A DNA stretch of 64,000 bases from Trema orientale (Eukaryota > Streptophyta > Magnoliopsida > Rosales > Cannabaceae). Under the pieces are notes generated by a model that made no database searches, was not told the DNA's origin, and worked only from the letters and a program-made list of their open reading frames with translations. The DNA is taken from contig JXTC01000290.1 of assembly GCA_002914845.1 (NCBI GenBank), forward strand, positions 334,090 to 398,089, given 5' to 3'. The position numbers were made by a program, and so were the translations under genes. Below, piece by piece: positions 44,201 to 56,966 of this stretch (the first letter of the stretch is position 1; the number at the start of each line of letters is the position of its first letter).

Positions 44201-45114
44201 ACTGGGATCTTAAAAGACTACAACTAAAATAGGAAACAAGAAGGTTTTACATACACTTCCTTAAGGTGAGGTAGCTTTGATAGTGCTGATGGAAGCTCAC
44301 CATCAAGATCCTGTCCTGTAAAAGTACTGCATATTCAACATTATGAGAAAAGTCCCAAGTCAGAAATCTTATTTGCAGTAATGATCCAACTCAGTAATCA
44401 TGAACCAGGGAAAAATAAGGCTAAGGGAAATTGGGGTTTTACATGCTTTGGATATGGCATACATTAGCAGAGATGGAGCAATTGCAGATGACAATATTGG
44501 CGTACTGATCCGGACGTGGGATATCAAGTGTCGATTTGTTACTGCAAGGGTCACTGAAGTTCCAGTCTTTCTTGTTCAATTGTTCAGCTATTTCTTTAAT
44601 GGCTTCCACTGCACAATAATCAGAATTTTAACTAGCTCAAAACTTGGAGACACTAAAATTTGTACATAGAAACCTTAAACCTTAACATCAAGCACAACAA
44701 GTATGCAAACAAGTCTTAAACTGTCAGGCAACTGTAACAATCTCATATATATATATATATATACACACATATTTCTATAGCATGTTCCGAAATCGTGAAT
44801 GGTTAAGACTTGAGAAGATAATAACAGGATATCATGAAATTTGCGGGGTTAATATAAGCACGGGAAAAAACCTAAATTACTGAACGAAAAAAAAAAAATG
44901 AAAGAAGAAGAAGAAGAAGAAGAAGAGAGCTTGTTTACCTTCATCCTGTGAAGAAGAAGAAGAAGAAGAAGAAGAAGAAGAAGAAGAGAGCTTGTTTACC
45001 TTCATCCTGTGGAAGAGTAGTACCAGATTGTGCTTTGGATTTGATTGGTGCCATGAAGAGCATAAACAGTAAGGGTAGTACTGTGACTATGCAGCTAACT
45101 CTCTGTGTAGCCAT
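38292..45114 (-). CDS. LRR-malectin receptor-like kinase, copy 1 (LRR-VIII-2)
   Basis: A many-exon plasma-membrane receptor kinase of the At1g53430/RFK1/LIK1 type. Exon 1 (45114-45000) encodes a signal peptide; exon 2 (44608-44443) encodes the DWNFSDPC cap. About ten short LRR exons follow to 42485. Malectin-like exons are at 41531-41155 and 41076-40881, and the membrane exon ([19 protein letters not shown]) at 40367-40230. Kinase exons are 40024-39906 ([10 protein letters not shown]), 39746-39536 (AVKQL), 39397-39157 ([15 protein letters not shown]), 39010-38860 and 38633-38292. The catalytic motifs are intact. An N at 43733 removes an intron and half of an LRR exon, probably an assembly fault. 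The ligand is unknown. Confidence 0.88.
43680..43805 (-). other. Damaged LRR exon junction at an N base
   Basis: In copy 2 two LRR exons (54301-54230 and 54523-54452) are separated by an intron. Here the upstream exon ends in a good donor (CTTGTGAGTTT). After 12 bases and the N, the sequence is already inside the next exon (ACTGGAGAGTTTCC). The intron remainder, acceptor and about 22 coding bases are missing. Confidence 0.8.
44899..45011. repeat. Tandem duplication with (GAA)n spanning the exon 1 donor
   Basis: A 61-bp unit made of a GAA/AAG run plus GAGAGCTTGTTTACCTTCAT is present twice. Each copy contains a complete minus-strand splice donor (GATGAAG/GTAAAC). The upstream donor at 45000 gives the correct frame into exon 2. 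Confidence 0.88.
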
Positions 45115-45867
45115 ATTCTCATCCAGTTCTTGAACCTGATCTCACCAAGTTGTTGATAAAAATATGAAGCAAATTAAAAATCCTTGAGCAAGAAAACGGA
45201 ATGTAAATTCTCAGTGGGCGCCCGCCATGTTCTACTGCCCCCATGCAATTATGAAGACTAGTCCTCGTTCATGCACTGCTCACTATGTTAGGTATGGTAT
45301 AATTAATGACCCATGACTTTGTTGCGTCCATGAGTAGCAAAGCTATGTTAGAGGTGTACTTCAACTTTACGGAAAAACATTGATGGTTTTGTAAATTCTC
45401 ATCTTTACAACACTTTTGTTTCATTTCTTATTTTATTCATTGTTAGTTAGTGGCTTGGACCGAAATTTTTATTACTTTGTGAAGAGAGTAAGTTATGAGA
45501 ACATCTTTTCGTCGAAAAAGTTATGAGAACATCTTTTGTCTTATTTCTTTGATGGTCTGGTGAAAAGGAAACCACTAAAAGATAACGATGATAAAAAGTG
45601 GATAAAATCATTGTCAATAGTACAAGAAGTGGTCGTTTATTACAGGGCCACCGAAAAATGCATGACGTGCCTCGAAGGCCCATGGGGACAATAGACTCGT
45701 CAAGTACATGGATTAAAAGCCATTGCGGTAAAGACGCATCTAACCGTGGGGGCCAATTTACTATTTGTTGTGATTCGTATTAAAAGACTGATATTTGATT
45801 CTCCCATTAGCAGACTCCAAAATTGATTTTATTGTTGCTTTTATTTAGAAGACTACTTTTAAAGCTA
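45115..45867. other. Promoter-side spacer of kinase copy 1
   Basis: Upstream flank of copy 1. Short open frames near 45447-45783 overlap on both strands and have no recognisable domain, so I call no gene. Confidence 0.5.
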
Positions 45868-45872
45868 CATGG

Positions 45873-46510
45873 TGTTGATGTATGTGTCTGAACAATAGTG
45901 AAAAGGGCAGCCGTCACAGCAATAGTAAAAATGGCAGTCGTGATAGTAATAGTGAAAATAGACAGTCGTTATAACAATAATAAAAAGAGACAGCCGTCAT
46001 GAAAAGAGGCAACCATCATAATAACAATAGTGAAAAGAGGCAACCGTAATAGTAATAGTGAAAGATAGTGAGACTACCTTTTAAGGCCTATAAATATAGA
46101 CTTCATTCATCATTCTCTTCATCCCAAAATTTGAAAGTATTTCAAGTTCTCTCTTCTAATTAAATCTTTTCTTTCTCTTTATTTCTCCTTTTAAAGAGAG
46201 TAGAGTTTCTTTGTGAAAGATGAGGTTTCAAATAGTGACAGTGTAAGGTGTGAGTAAGAGAATACTTGTGAAAAAGTGCTTTAGTGTATTGGAGTCACTG
46301 GGTAGACAAATGGAAAATTTATGTGATTTTAGAAACTTTTCATATAGTGATATTCTTTTCTGAGAGACAGTAATTTTTCTCCTGATTTGGGAGTTTTCCA
46401 CTTAAATTCTTATGTTGTTAGATTAGTTTTTATTCTCTGTTATTATTTCTCTATTATTCTGACATTTCTTTGAAGTGAGCGGCGAATCTGAGTCAGTCAC
46501 ATTCCCAATA
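45873..46510 (+). mobile_element. Solo LTR with internal minisatellite
   Basis: A 638-bp segment starting TGTTG and ending CAATA (CAACA with one change), inside a perfect CATGG duplication (45868-45872 and 46511-46515). It holds a TATA box CTATAAATA at 46088-46096 and a GGGAGTTTTCCACTTAAATT stretch typical of the R-U5 region of copia LTRs. About six to seven imperfect copies of a unit like AATAGTGAAAAGAGGCAACC fill 45892-46068. There is no internal coding region, so it is a solo LTR left by recombination. Confidence 0.8.
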
Positions 46511-46515
46511 CATGG

Positions 46516-46870
46516 TACACCAAAAGCAAATTTACCAAATTTCGTTTGAAGCTGAAGTTTCTCTCATAATAACCATCCTCTTTCTCTCTCTCTCTATGTA
46601 TACATATAGCTTTATCATGCACTAGGATGCATTTTTCTTTTCCAGGGAATATGATCAAACAGATGGGGTCAAACTACAAAATTACTAATTAACAACAAAA
46701 CTGAATATAGTTTATTGCCAAACAAAAATTGTGGATGGCCTGAAAATTATTGCTTTGTACAAGAGGAGAATGGGAGAGCTAATGTGGTAGCTTCTGTAGG
46801 GAAGGACGGAACTACTTGCTAGGGTGTGCCAGAGAAGCTTTTGAGTGACTCAGCTGGTTGCTACCAAGAT
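46516..46870. other. 3' flank of kinase copy 2
   Basis: Short spacer with a small (CT)n run near 46580-46596; it includes the 3' UTR of copy 2. Confidence 0.5.
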
Positions 46871-49800
46871 TTAAGATTGATTTGACGTAGCCGGGTTGGC
46901 TAACAAAGACGAAGATGCAAAACTCGCAGTATCCGATGAATGAAAAAGGCTACCAGATTCCCTTGAACATGGATCTCTCGGGTGACCCATGTAATCTGTC
47001 AAGGCTTGGAACCTTGACTGCTCACCATGAACACCTGGATCCAGAATCAACTCATGAACATGAGTGCGGCCTTCAAGCATGCTCACCACGGTAGACATGG
47101 TAGGCCGAAGTGCTGGTGATGGATTAGTGCATAGCAGAGCTACCTTAATCATTCTAATAGCCTCTTCCTTATTGAACTCAGACCCCAGCCTTGGGTCCAC
47201 CAGTCCCATTAATTCTCCTTTTTGCTGGGAAACAAGAGCCTGCAATAAGAATAGAGAGTAAAAGGTGAGTGTGACATAAAGACAACAACAAATCAACCAT
47301 TATACAAAATTTTGATTTGTTTTAGTTTCATTGTCCCATAGAAAAAAGTACCAATCTAAAATGAATTCGTAAAATAACTTTAAGGAATAATAGAAGTAAA
47401 TTTGTTGATTAACACATTAAACCCAAAACCCCGAAAAATTCGAGCATTTGACAGTGTGTTCTGTTGAATGCAACTTGTTTGTATGTCTGTTTCTAGCCAG
47501 ATTTAATTAAGTCCAGTTACATGTTACGGTTTTTCACTATACCTCAAAAGATAATGGAAAGAACGCAAAACTAAAGATATCATATCATTTTAATTTCACC
47601 GAAGAATTATCGAAAAACTGGACTTCACTAACAATGGAAACTGTGAATTAGCCTGAACAGAACCGACAGTTGAAAGAAGTCCAACATAATTAGACTCAAA
47701 AGAAGTGTCAGATACAAATGGAAGTACAAGTATTGTAGAAAAGTTACACAATAAGCAGTCTGGTCAGCCGTTTTCTCGTCTATATTGTGGCATGCGTCAA
47801 TAACAATACACTAGGATACAACAGGATAGAATCTCAGCTTACCCAATCTAGAAGGCAAACATAATCCTCATATGGGCCAAATTTTGTGTTTTTAATGCCA
47901 GCCACAGTTTCCAATGCAACTATTCCAAAGCTGTAAACATCTGCTTTATGCGTTAAATAACCCCATAATGCATACTCTGGTGCCATGTATCCTCTGCAAA
48001 AAAAAAAAAAAAAACTCATTTGAAACCTCTAGTTTAATGCACTATTAAAAAGACATCCTGAATCAAGTCTGGTATGAGAATGGCCTAATCATATTATCTC
48101 ATTTTGGGACTGCATTCATAAAGATAGATGAGTAAATCGAGAAAATGCCACTTCAACAAACCTGAAATATGGAGATTGGTTCTTGACATATTGTTTCATA
48201 TTAGAAAAGCACAAGGCATTACTGATAAAGTGATACATCCTTAAACACAAATTGAAGGCAGATTTACTACTCAGTAGTCAGCATAGCTCCTCAAAGGGTT
48301 AACTCTTATAAAAGTTCAATGAATAGTTTGCATTAATTGTGAAATTACGGGATAGGACAAATAATTCGATGTTATCTGTCCCTACACATGCAAGTATGGA
48401 GAATTACAAACTCCAACATAAACTTTATGTTTCAAGAATCATATAATTTCTGTAGATTAAGAGTAGCTTGTAAAAACTTCCAATTTTTGTTTCTAAAAGT
48501 GAAATGAAGGTTGGAGATCTTCTCAATATGTTGTTCGAGAAAATCTACACCGTTTCTTTTTTCTTCTGCAAAATAAAAAGGATGAAAATATACTAAGCAA
48601 GCATGAATATCTCAAATCTAAGATTATCTTGCCATGTACTTTAATAGGGTAAAGTTGAGCTGGCTTTAGATGAATGTAGGATTTATAAGGAAAGAAAGAA
48701 AGAAGTAAGGGCTACTCTTACATGGTTCCAGCAACTCTGGTGGTAATATGGGTGTTATCCTCTTCATCCAGTTTAGCCAGACCAAAGTCTGAAATTTTAG
48801 GGTTAAGATCCCTATCAAGCAGTATATTCGTCGCTTTAATATCCCTATGAACAACTTTCAGTGGTGATTCCTCTTGCAGGAAGGCCAGACCTCTTGCAAT
48901 GCCAACACAGATTTTCTGCCTTCTTGGCCAGTCTAATTTCAGTTGACATTCTGCTGAACCTTTTTATCAATAAACATATCCAAGTCAATGATTCACCAAA
49001 CTAGTACTCTAGATATGCCAGCTTGTTTAATTAATTAAGCTCACCAAATAAGGAATGTGCAAGGCTGTTGTTTTCCATGTATTCGTACACCAACAACAAT
49101 TGCTTTCCTTCAACACAACACCCATGCAATTTAACAAGATTTGGGTGCCGTAAAGCAGAAATCATGCCTATTTCGTTCACAAATTCCTGATTTCCTTGCT
49201 TTGATTTTGAAGATAGTTGTTTAACTGCAATAATCGAGCCATCTAACAACACACCCTATGACAAAAAAATGATATTCAAGTCAGGTTTAAATGTACATAC
49301 TCCTAGCAAAAATATAAACAACATATAAAAAGCCTACAGACATTTATGGGAAACAAACCAGAGTTGCAGATACCTTGTATACCGATCCAAATCCACCTTC
49401 CCCAATCTTGTTAGCAGCATCGAAGTTATTTGTGGCTGCTTTAATTTGTTTAAATGTAAAGAAACCAGTTTGCAGGTCCAGACCTTTCAGAACTGTCAAA
49501 GCAACAAGTTTATGACATGATGTACTGTCCTTTCACTAAGAATTTGAGTGTTGGGACCATATAGACAATAATGGAATTATCTGGCTACAGTAGAAGTTGG
49601 GAATATAACTGCTTCCAGTTAATTGTAATACTATATATACCAAAAGTTTTGAACAATACAAGGTTACCTTGTTCTCTTGATGGCCTGCCTCCGAAACAGC
49701 CTTTCCACCAAAGAACACCTAAGCTCATGAAAATAAGGCATAATGCAGATACAACTCCAGCCAGAATGAATTTATTGGTTTTGCTTTCATCAGGAGGCTT

Positions 49801-52800
49801 GAAATCTACAAAATAGGGGGTGGAAATCAATGGTTGGGATGTCGGTGAAAATCTCTTCTCAACCTAGCATATATAATGACAATTGTGATGATGGAATTGT
49901 AATTGGCAAGGCAAGGTGGATTTCAAGTTAAAGGATTCCTAAACTTTAAGAGAGGGAAACAACAGACAACAGCTAAATAAATATAGAAAAAACAAAAGCA
50001 GCAAGTATTTAGTGGAAAGACTTAGAAAAGGCATTTATTTTCACAATTGAATATTTCTGTCATTTCATGATAACACACAACTAAACTTACTTACCAGACT
50101 CCACTGATATAGCTGATACAAGAGAACCATATATTCCTCGCTTTGGAACATTTGTTGTCCCTTTCCCAGCCCATCGGAAGCCGATCTCTAATGTCTTATC
50201 ATTGACAAATGCTTTAAATGTCTTAATCACTTCTTTATCAACTCCATTGGCTTCCTTTTTAATGTTAAAATCCTTCAACACCCGTTTTCCCTGCAATGAA
50301 TTACCTTTATAAAATAAGTTCAAAGACAAAAATACTAGACTGAGCAATTTTTCAGAAACCATGATGTCTGACCTTGTGAAGCAACAAAGATAAGAAAGTA
50401 TTTAAAAGGAATATATTTTATTCTGACGGTAAACAAAAGATAGTAAGACATATAAAAATTAGCTTGGTAAGAGCTGAAGGAAACTTTATTTAAATTTACA
50501 CATTAAAGTTTGATTAAATCATCTAAAAGTTTTTAAAAAGGAAAGCATATACAGTAAGTAATCTTACCCTCCTTAGATGAACATTAATTTTTTTTCCTTT
50601 TTATGCCTGAGATAGTTTCCAATTTGGCTTTTCATAAAACAATGTCAATAGAGCTCTATCAGCTGTATTTTGGAAATCACACACTCATGTAGGAATCTCA
50701 AAAACACAGAACATACCTACTTTATAATAGCACAGAGAAAATTATGAAGTATGCACACAATCGCGAGCGTATTGTCTACTGAATCAAAAGGAGTTACCTC
50801 AAAGTATGTCTGGATACCTGGATATAAACATCAAAAATTCGCCTTCCAACACTGTAATATGATCTGTTGTCTCTATATACTATCTCCGCAAAGTGAAGTG
50901 TCACAGTATAATTTCCATTTGCTAAGCAACGAGCATAATATGTTACGGAAAGAGGAGACAGGCGCGCTGTTGTATATAATTCAGAATTGTTCATTCTGAG
51001 TACTGATACATTATTTGCTATATGGTCCATTGTGGTACTCCTAACATCCCAAAAATTACCAGTGCTGCTAAATCCCCAGTAGCCTGCTGCATTCTGTACA
51101 AACTTTGCTGGACCTCCTGGATCTTCATCTCCTTCATACTTGATGTTTCCAATGGTGGTTCGTCTTCCACCACAGTTAATATGCAATGAATATTGGTCTA
51201 CAGCAAAACAACAAAAAATAAATAAATAAATAAATAAAAAAGAGGACGAGATGAGACAGCTCGAAACATATTTCATTTCACATGCATACCTTAGCTCTTA
51301 TTGAGGACAAAGAAATAAACAAATAGAACAATATTTGATTACCTTTTGAACATGGACTCAGGCATTTGCTCAGTAATCTACATCAGAGTAGCAAAAAGAA
51401 GACACATTAAATTACGTAAAAATTTACTATCAAAAGGACATCATACTTCTTTTTTTTTTTTTTGTTAGAAGCTTACTGGCTGTTCTTTTTTGAAAAGCTT
51501 CGAAACAGATTTCTGATTGGGAAAAAAAAAAAAGGCAGTTACTTTCACAATTTAAAAATAAATAAATAAACAAATAGTTAAGGAAACTGCAAAAGGAAAA
51601 GGAAAAGAAACAGGTCAATAGAAAATCTTACAAAGAAGAAAACATAAGATCTTACAAGGTTTCTCGACAAGTTTGTGGAACAGAGATCTCAGAAAAATTG
51701 TTGTAAGAAAGATCTATTATGCTGCAGCCGAACATGAAATTGTTCACTAGCTAATTTTAATATTAAAGTAGGAAAGACACTAGTGTTTCACATGCCATAA
51801 TTGACTTTATAGACAAAAATTTCTATCATTTGTAAGTCAGATACAAAGATAACTTAATAGACAAAAATTTCTATCATTTGTAAGTCAGATACAAAGATAA
51901 CTTATTTAACCAATTAGCACTTAACCAATTATCACTAAGCAAAACTTCGAATGCCTTCCTCCTTTCAGCTAAAAAAGGTTGTAATGTATAGTTGTGTCAA
52001 TCAATCCTGCAAATAGGAGTGTTCTTAGCCATATCTCTTGTGCAGATTAGCAGCATAAACCTCTTAAGAAGTCCAATTCTAGATATAGAACATTTCAATT
52101 ATAAGGCCGAATAGGACTATACAATGTAGTATGTATATATGTGTTCATGCATGTCCACATGTCTGACAACAATATCATATGATAAAAGCTAAATGATGAG
52201 AAAGAATGGAAAGAACACGAATAATTGCTGTAGATATAGAATAGAAACATACTAGCGATTATCTCTGCTATTGATCCAGTCTGGAATAGGCCCAGTGAGC
52301 AGGTTGCTTGTCAGATATCTGGTTAATAGGCAATGCAGCAACATGAGGAGATTTTAAAACAATTTTGTATCAAAGGATTTTTTTAACTTGTATCTTTCTT
52401 CCATTTTCCAAAGCACTCTCAATTTAAGTCTAAAAACTAATTGTTTGTGGGCAACAATATATAAATAACAGTATTCTCTCACATCTATGACTTACTTTCT
52501 ATGCAACAATTCGATTACCATGCAGACTAGTACATGTATCAACTCTTTCCTATGTATTATTTAGTACTGTAGATTAGCCCCCTCCTGGGGACTCAGAGAG
52601 TAAGATCCCAAAGAGGCTGAAAGTTGTGCTGGCACAGATTTTGTTCTTCTTTTAACAGAGAATGGACTAACCAGAAGATGTGCTTCCATATGAACTTTAG
52701 AAGGAAAACTCGTAAAGCTGAATTACAATTTTATTTTGGTCATTACATAATAATTGTACAAGCTATGGGAAAAGGCTCCTGCACATCATGTTAACCAACA

Positions 52801-53087
52801 GCAACCATCCTAAAGAATTTAGTATCATTTTACTTACATGGTGGCCAAGCCCATTAGATCTGCAAAGTTTGGAATGTTTCCATCCAATCTGTTAAAGCTA
52901 AGATCTCTGCAAGATAAAACACCATGTCATGACATATAAAAGTTGTGATTTCTAATTTCTGAAACTCCTTAAAACGCTGTCTCATAGTGCTTACTTTGGA
53001 CAATTAAGTTATATTGAACTCGAAAACCATATCTTATCATCTTGCTGTAACCTTCTTTTTGCAATAAAATTTTTCTCTTTTTCCTAT

Positions 53088-53123
<36 letters not shown>

Positions 53124-56100
53124 AAAGAAAAAACTCGAAAACCATATCTCGCATTGGAAAGCAAAAACTAAAAACTCAATTATTTTAGTAGTAGTTATCT
53201 GTTAGAACTTTCGGTTCTATAACTTTTCTGTAACATATTTGAAGTAATAACTCCCAAAGCTGCTTCAAACTATTGACGTTCTAAAGAAACATAGGATATA
53301 TTACCACAGTAATTTCAGCATTGGAATGCTACCTAGAAGTTAACTACTTAAGTTAAGCATGAAATGTTCAGTTGAAGAACAAATCAATATAAACTTAAAA
53401 CATGATTTCTAAAAGTCTGGACGTAAAAATCTAAATTCAATTATGCTTACTGTATACGTTATTCCTTCTCCAAATTAATAAGAATTACACAGAACAAAAC
53501 TTGGAGAAAAAAGAAGAAGCATTACAGTGTTATCAGCCTTGTCATTGTAGATATATAATCCGGAATTCTTCCTCTTAAATTACAGCTTCTCAACATCCTG
53601 CAATCTCAAGTACTCATATAAGCTCAATATTTTGAGTGTAATTGTTGATTATCCTAAATAGAAATCATTCCGGAAAATAAAAGATGGCTCACAGTCTCTC
53701 CATGTTTTTCATGCTTCTCAAGTCTGGAAACTCTGAGCTGCCACCATTTAAGTCACTAATCCTTCTGCAAAGAGTCACATTATTATAATTATGAGACATT
53801 CAAATATCTTAGCAAATGAAGGTTTGAAAAGAATGTGAAGATTCTGAGAAGAGCATTGCAACCACAGAACTAACTACCGTTGTTAAGAACTCACAGTTGT
53901 GTTAAGTTATTCAAGACAGAAAGAGTAGAAGGAATCGGCCCTCCAAAGCCACTTGCCTGCATCTCTCTGTTAACAACATGATTTCAACATATAAAGGTCC
54001 ACATGCATCTTACTTTAAGAGACATGGAATGCATAACGTCGGAGAAAAAGATCTTACAAAACTGTAAGTTGTTTCCAACTCTGGAAAAAATCAGGTATTC
54101 TCCCAGTGAAGTTGTTGCTGCCAATCCTCCTAAAGGTAACCAAAATAGAAAACATACAATTTGAGTGACACAAACCCCGTGATTTTTCAAAGAATATCTC
54201 AGCGTTATTACATAGTAAGTAACACTTACAGTACTTGTAATTTGGTCAGATTAGTGAGACTCCCAGGCAATTCTCCAGTGAGACTATTAGCACTAAGAAA
54301 GCTGCAGTTATCCACAGGCAAGACAAACCTTAACAACTTGCCCAGCTAGAATTTAAATAAGAAAATTAAAAATGACCAAAAAAAATGAACTCATGCAAGT
54401 AAAAGAACAAAGAGAAAAAGAGTCTTAAAACTTAAAACTTAAAACTGACAGGCTCTCCAAGTTCACCAATTTTCCGAACTCCGGGGGAACTGCTCCAGAA
54501 AACAAGTTGCTCTCTAGAGACCTGAAAACCATAGTTTTTACGGGTCAAGCCAATAACATTTCAATATGATTATGAACAGGTATAGAAGCGCCTAAAAAGA
54601 GAGAGGTTTTGACCATACAAATCTTTGAGAGTGGTTATGTCTCCCAAAAAGCCAGGTACTGTTCCTGATAAATTGTTGGCACCGATGAGCCTGCAGTGGA
54701 TCCTTTCTATTATTACAATAACTATGCAAATTTATGGGTAACCACCTTGAGCATGAAGAACACAGAGAACTTTACAGTTGTTCCAACTTTGTAGAAGCCC
54801 ATTCATGAGGTATTGAACCACTGAGGTAGTTCTGGCCCAAATTACTATAAGCAAGAAAGATAAATACTATCAGTACAAAAATGTAATAGGTTTGAGGTGG
54901 TCACGATTAACGACTGAAACAAGTAATTCCATACACTTGCTTAAGGTAAGGCAGCTTTGCCAATGAAGGAGGAAGCACACCATCAAGATCCTGCCCGACG
55001 AAAGAACTGCACGATTCAGAAAAGAAGTGTTTGTACATCAAAACCTCAAAACAATAATTTCAAAGAACAAGGAAAAGCTCGACTATATTGTTGGTTTCCT
55101 AGAAAAACAAGAAACGGGGTTGAATATCAGAGAAAATACTTAGGAGAACGAATTCACCAAAATAAATCAAACTAGACATGATCGACAATGAATGTCATAC
55201 ATGCCAAGTCATTTCAGTCAGACACCATAATCATCAATCCATGATCACACGTTTTTTGCTTGATTTACCACAATACAATACTACAATGTACAACATCATA
55301 GTTCGCAATCAGAGTAATATGATTTTCACTTTATATCATCAATGCCATTCAATAAGAACAAAGTTTAAGGAAAGGGAGTATTACATGCTTTGGACATGGC
55401 ATACATTGGCAGAGATGGAGCAATTGCAGATGATAGTATTGAAATACTGATCTGTATGTGGGCTATCAACGGTCGTTTTATTACTGCACGGATCACTGAA
55501 GTTCCAGTCTTTTTTATTCAGCTGAGAAGCTATTTCTTTAATGGCTTGTACTGCATTTACAGATCAAAATTCATTATTTTTTGTTTCCCTTGAATCATTT
55601 CAAGAACAGTTTGACATTTTTTCAAGCCTGCGGCTTTTTATTATGTAAGAATATAATAAATTTGGACTACCAACAATATAGGAGGACAAATTTCCACATG
55701 ATAGAAAAAAGTGTGTAAACTGAAAATGGAAAGGAGACTTTTATAAATAAGAATCTCAACGAGAAGTTTTATAAGAACTTGAAACTTTCAATGTCGAATT
55801 ATCTATTTCTACTTTGAAGTAAACACAAAGTTGCTCGAAATTATTTCGTAAAAAAAAAAATACTGAGACTTTTTTTAATTTCCCCAAATAAATAAATCTT
55901 AATAACATATTACCTGAAACTAAAACAAAAGCAATCCAATTTTAGTCCATAATCTCATCCGAACATAGTCAAAGATATTTTATTTCCTAGAAACTAAAGA
56001 GGTAAGTAGTCACATGACTCACATCAGGTTCCTTCCCAGAGTCAAAAAGCAGTAGGGCCCAGGCCCCTTTCCCTTTGGAAGGAGACTGTCAATTATCAGG

Positions 56101-56408
56101 AAACTCATTTCAAACCAAATATGCAGTAATCAAAACCAACCAATCATCTATCATTGACCAAACAACAAAAGGAACCCAAAGTATAGAGGGGATTGAGGAA
56201 TCCATGCATGTTACTAGCAAAAGCTTTCATTCACTGTAAAGCATAAGAAAAAGAAGACGACTAAGACTTTGGTACCTTCATAATGGGGAAGACTCAGCGT
56301 TCCAGTTTGAGCTCCGGATGTGGTGGGTCCCACTCCCAGTTCCATGGATACAAGTAGGAATAGTAGTAATATAATCACATGGGCATGGCCAAAGAAGATG
56401 GTCTTCAT
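46871..56408 (-). CDS. LRR-malectin receptor-like kinase, copy 2 (LRR-VIII-2)
   Basis: About 23 exons and apparently intact. Exon 1 (56408-56276) encodes a signal peptide ([11 protein letters not shown]); exon 2 (55550-55385) the [10 protein letters not shown] cap. LRR exons run from about 55006 to 51655, mostly of about 72 bp, one repeat per exon. A malectin-like domain follows (51197-50818 and about 50292-50097), then the membrane exon (about 49805-49672, [19 protein letters not shown]). Kinase exons lie near 49493-49375, 49255-49045, 48960-48720 (HRDIKATN), 47993-47843 ([14 protein letters not shown]) and 47239-46871. Exon phases match copy 1. It is larger than copy 1 because of longer introns, one holding a LINE tail (53035-53131). 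Confidence 0.9.
51807..51906. repeat. Tandem duplication, 48-bp unit, intronic
   Basis: AGACAAAAATTTCTATCATT starts at 51811 and again at 51859; the copies are nearly identical. It lies in an intron of kinase copy 2. Confidence 0.88.
53035..53131 (+). mobile_element. 5'-truncated LINE-type retroposon tail
   Basis: A short insert ends GCAATAAAATTTTTCTCTTT, TTCCTATC and a poly-A run of about 33. It is enclosed by a perfect 18-bp direct repeat, AACTCGAAAACCATATCT, at 53017-53034 and 53132-53149. Poly-A plus a long target duplication is the mark of LINE-mediated integration. It is too short to assign to a family. Confidence 0.8.
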
Positions 56409-56966
56409 TTTGAGTCTTTTTTTTTTTTTTTCCGGCTTTGAAGTGATGATGCATTAACGAAGAACAAAACAACCCAGTTTTTTCTTATGGTCAGCCATTT
56501 CTTATTTGCTCGTCTTTCATCGTTGTACTTCTTTGTTCACATTCTCATCAGAAGCATTGATTTTTCACGTGGAGGAGCAGGTCCAGTCAGTCCCCCACCC
56601 GTCATTTGTCGGCTAAGTCCTAAGCCAACATTTTTTATTTGATATATATCACATTTTTTTTACCATTTAGTGTAATTTTTATTTTGAGAAAAATCCCTTT
56701 TCTCGGGTAAGGGAGGCAAATCTTCAAACTTGAATAACTCTGTTTCCAGTTCCCAAAAAAAAAAAGGTTCTGTATACGAGTATGGTCCATCATACACACA
56801 TGGACACGACATAAATAGATAGCATATTTTGGAGGAAGATTAGAAGAATATATATTATAAATTCCTACGGTTTTATTATCAAGGAAAAAAAAAGTAAAAG
56901 AGGATATAAGATTTACACTGGGTAAGTCTAGATATGGGAAGATAGAGAATATTTTATGCTTTTATT
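56409..56966. other. Upstream flank of kinase copy 2
   Basis: Promoter region of copy 2, read leftwards. AT-rich; I see no gene. Confidence 0.5.

Noticed and set aside
48000..48660. A missing kinase exon or separate gene in the long intron of kinase copy 2
   Set aside because: Exon phases join directly across it (48720 to 47993) exactly as in copies 1 and 3; the sequence is ordinary intron.
54957..55450. Plus-strand frames of 67-90 codons
   Set aside because: They lie antisense to the first exons and introns of kinase copy 2 and show no domain.
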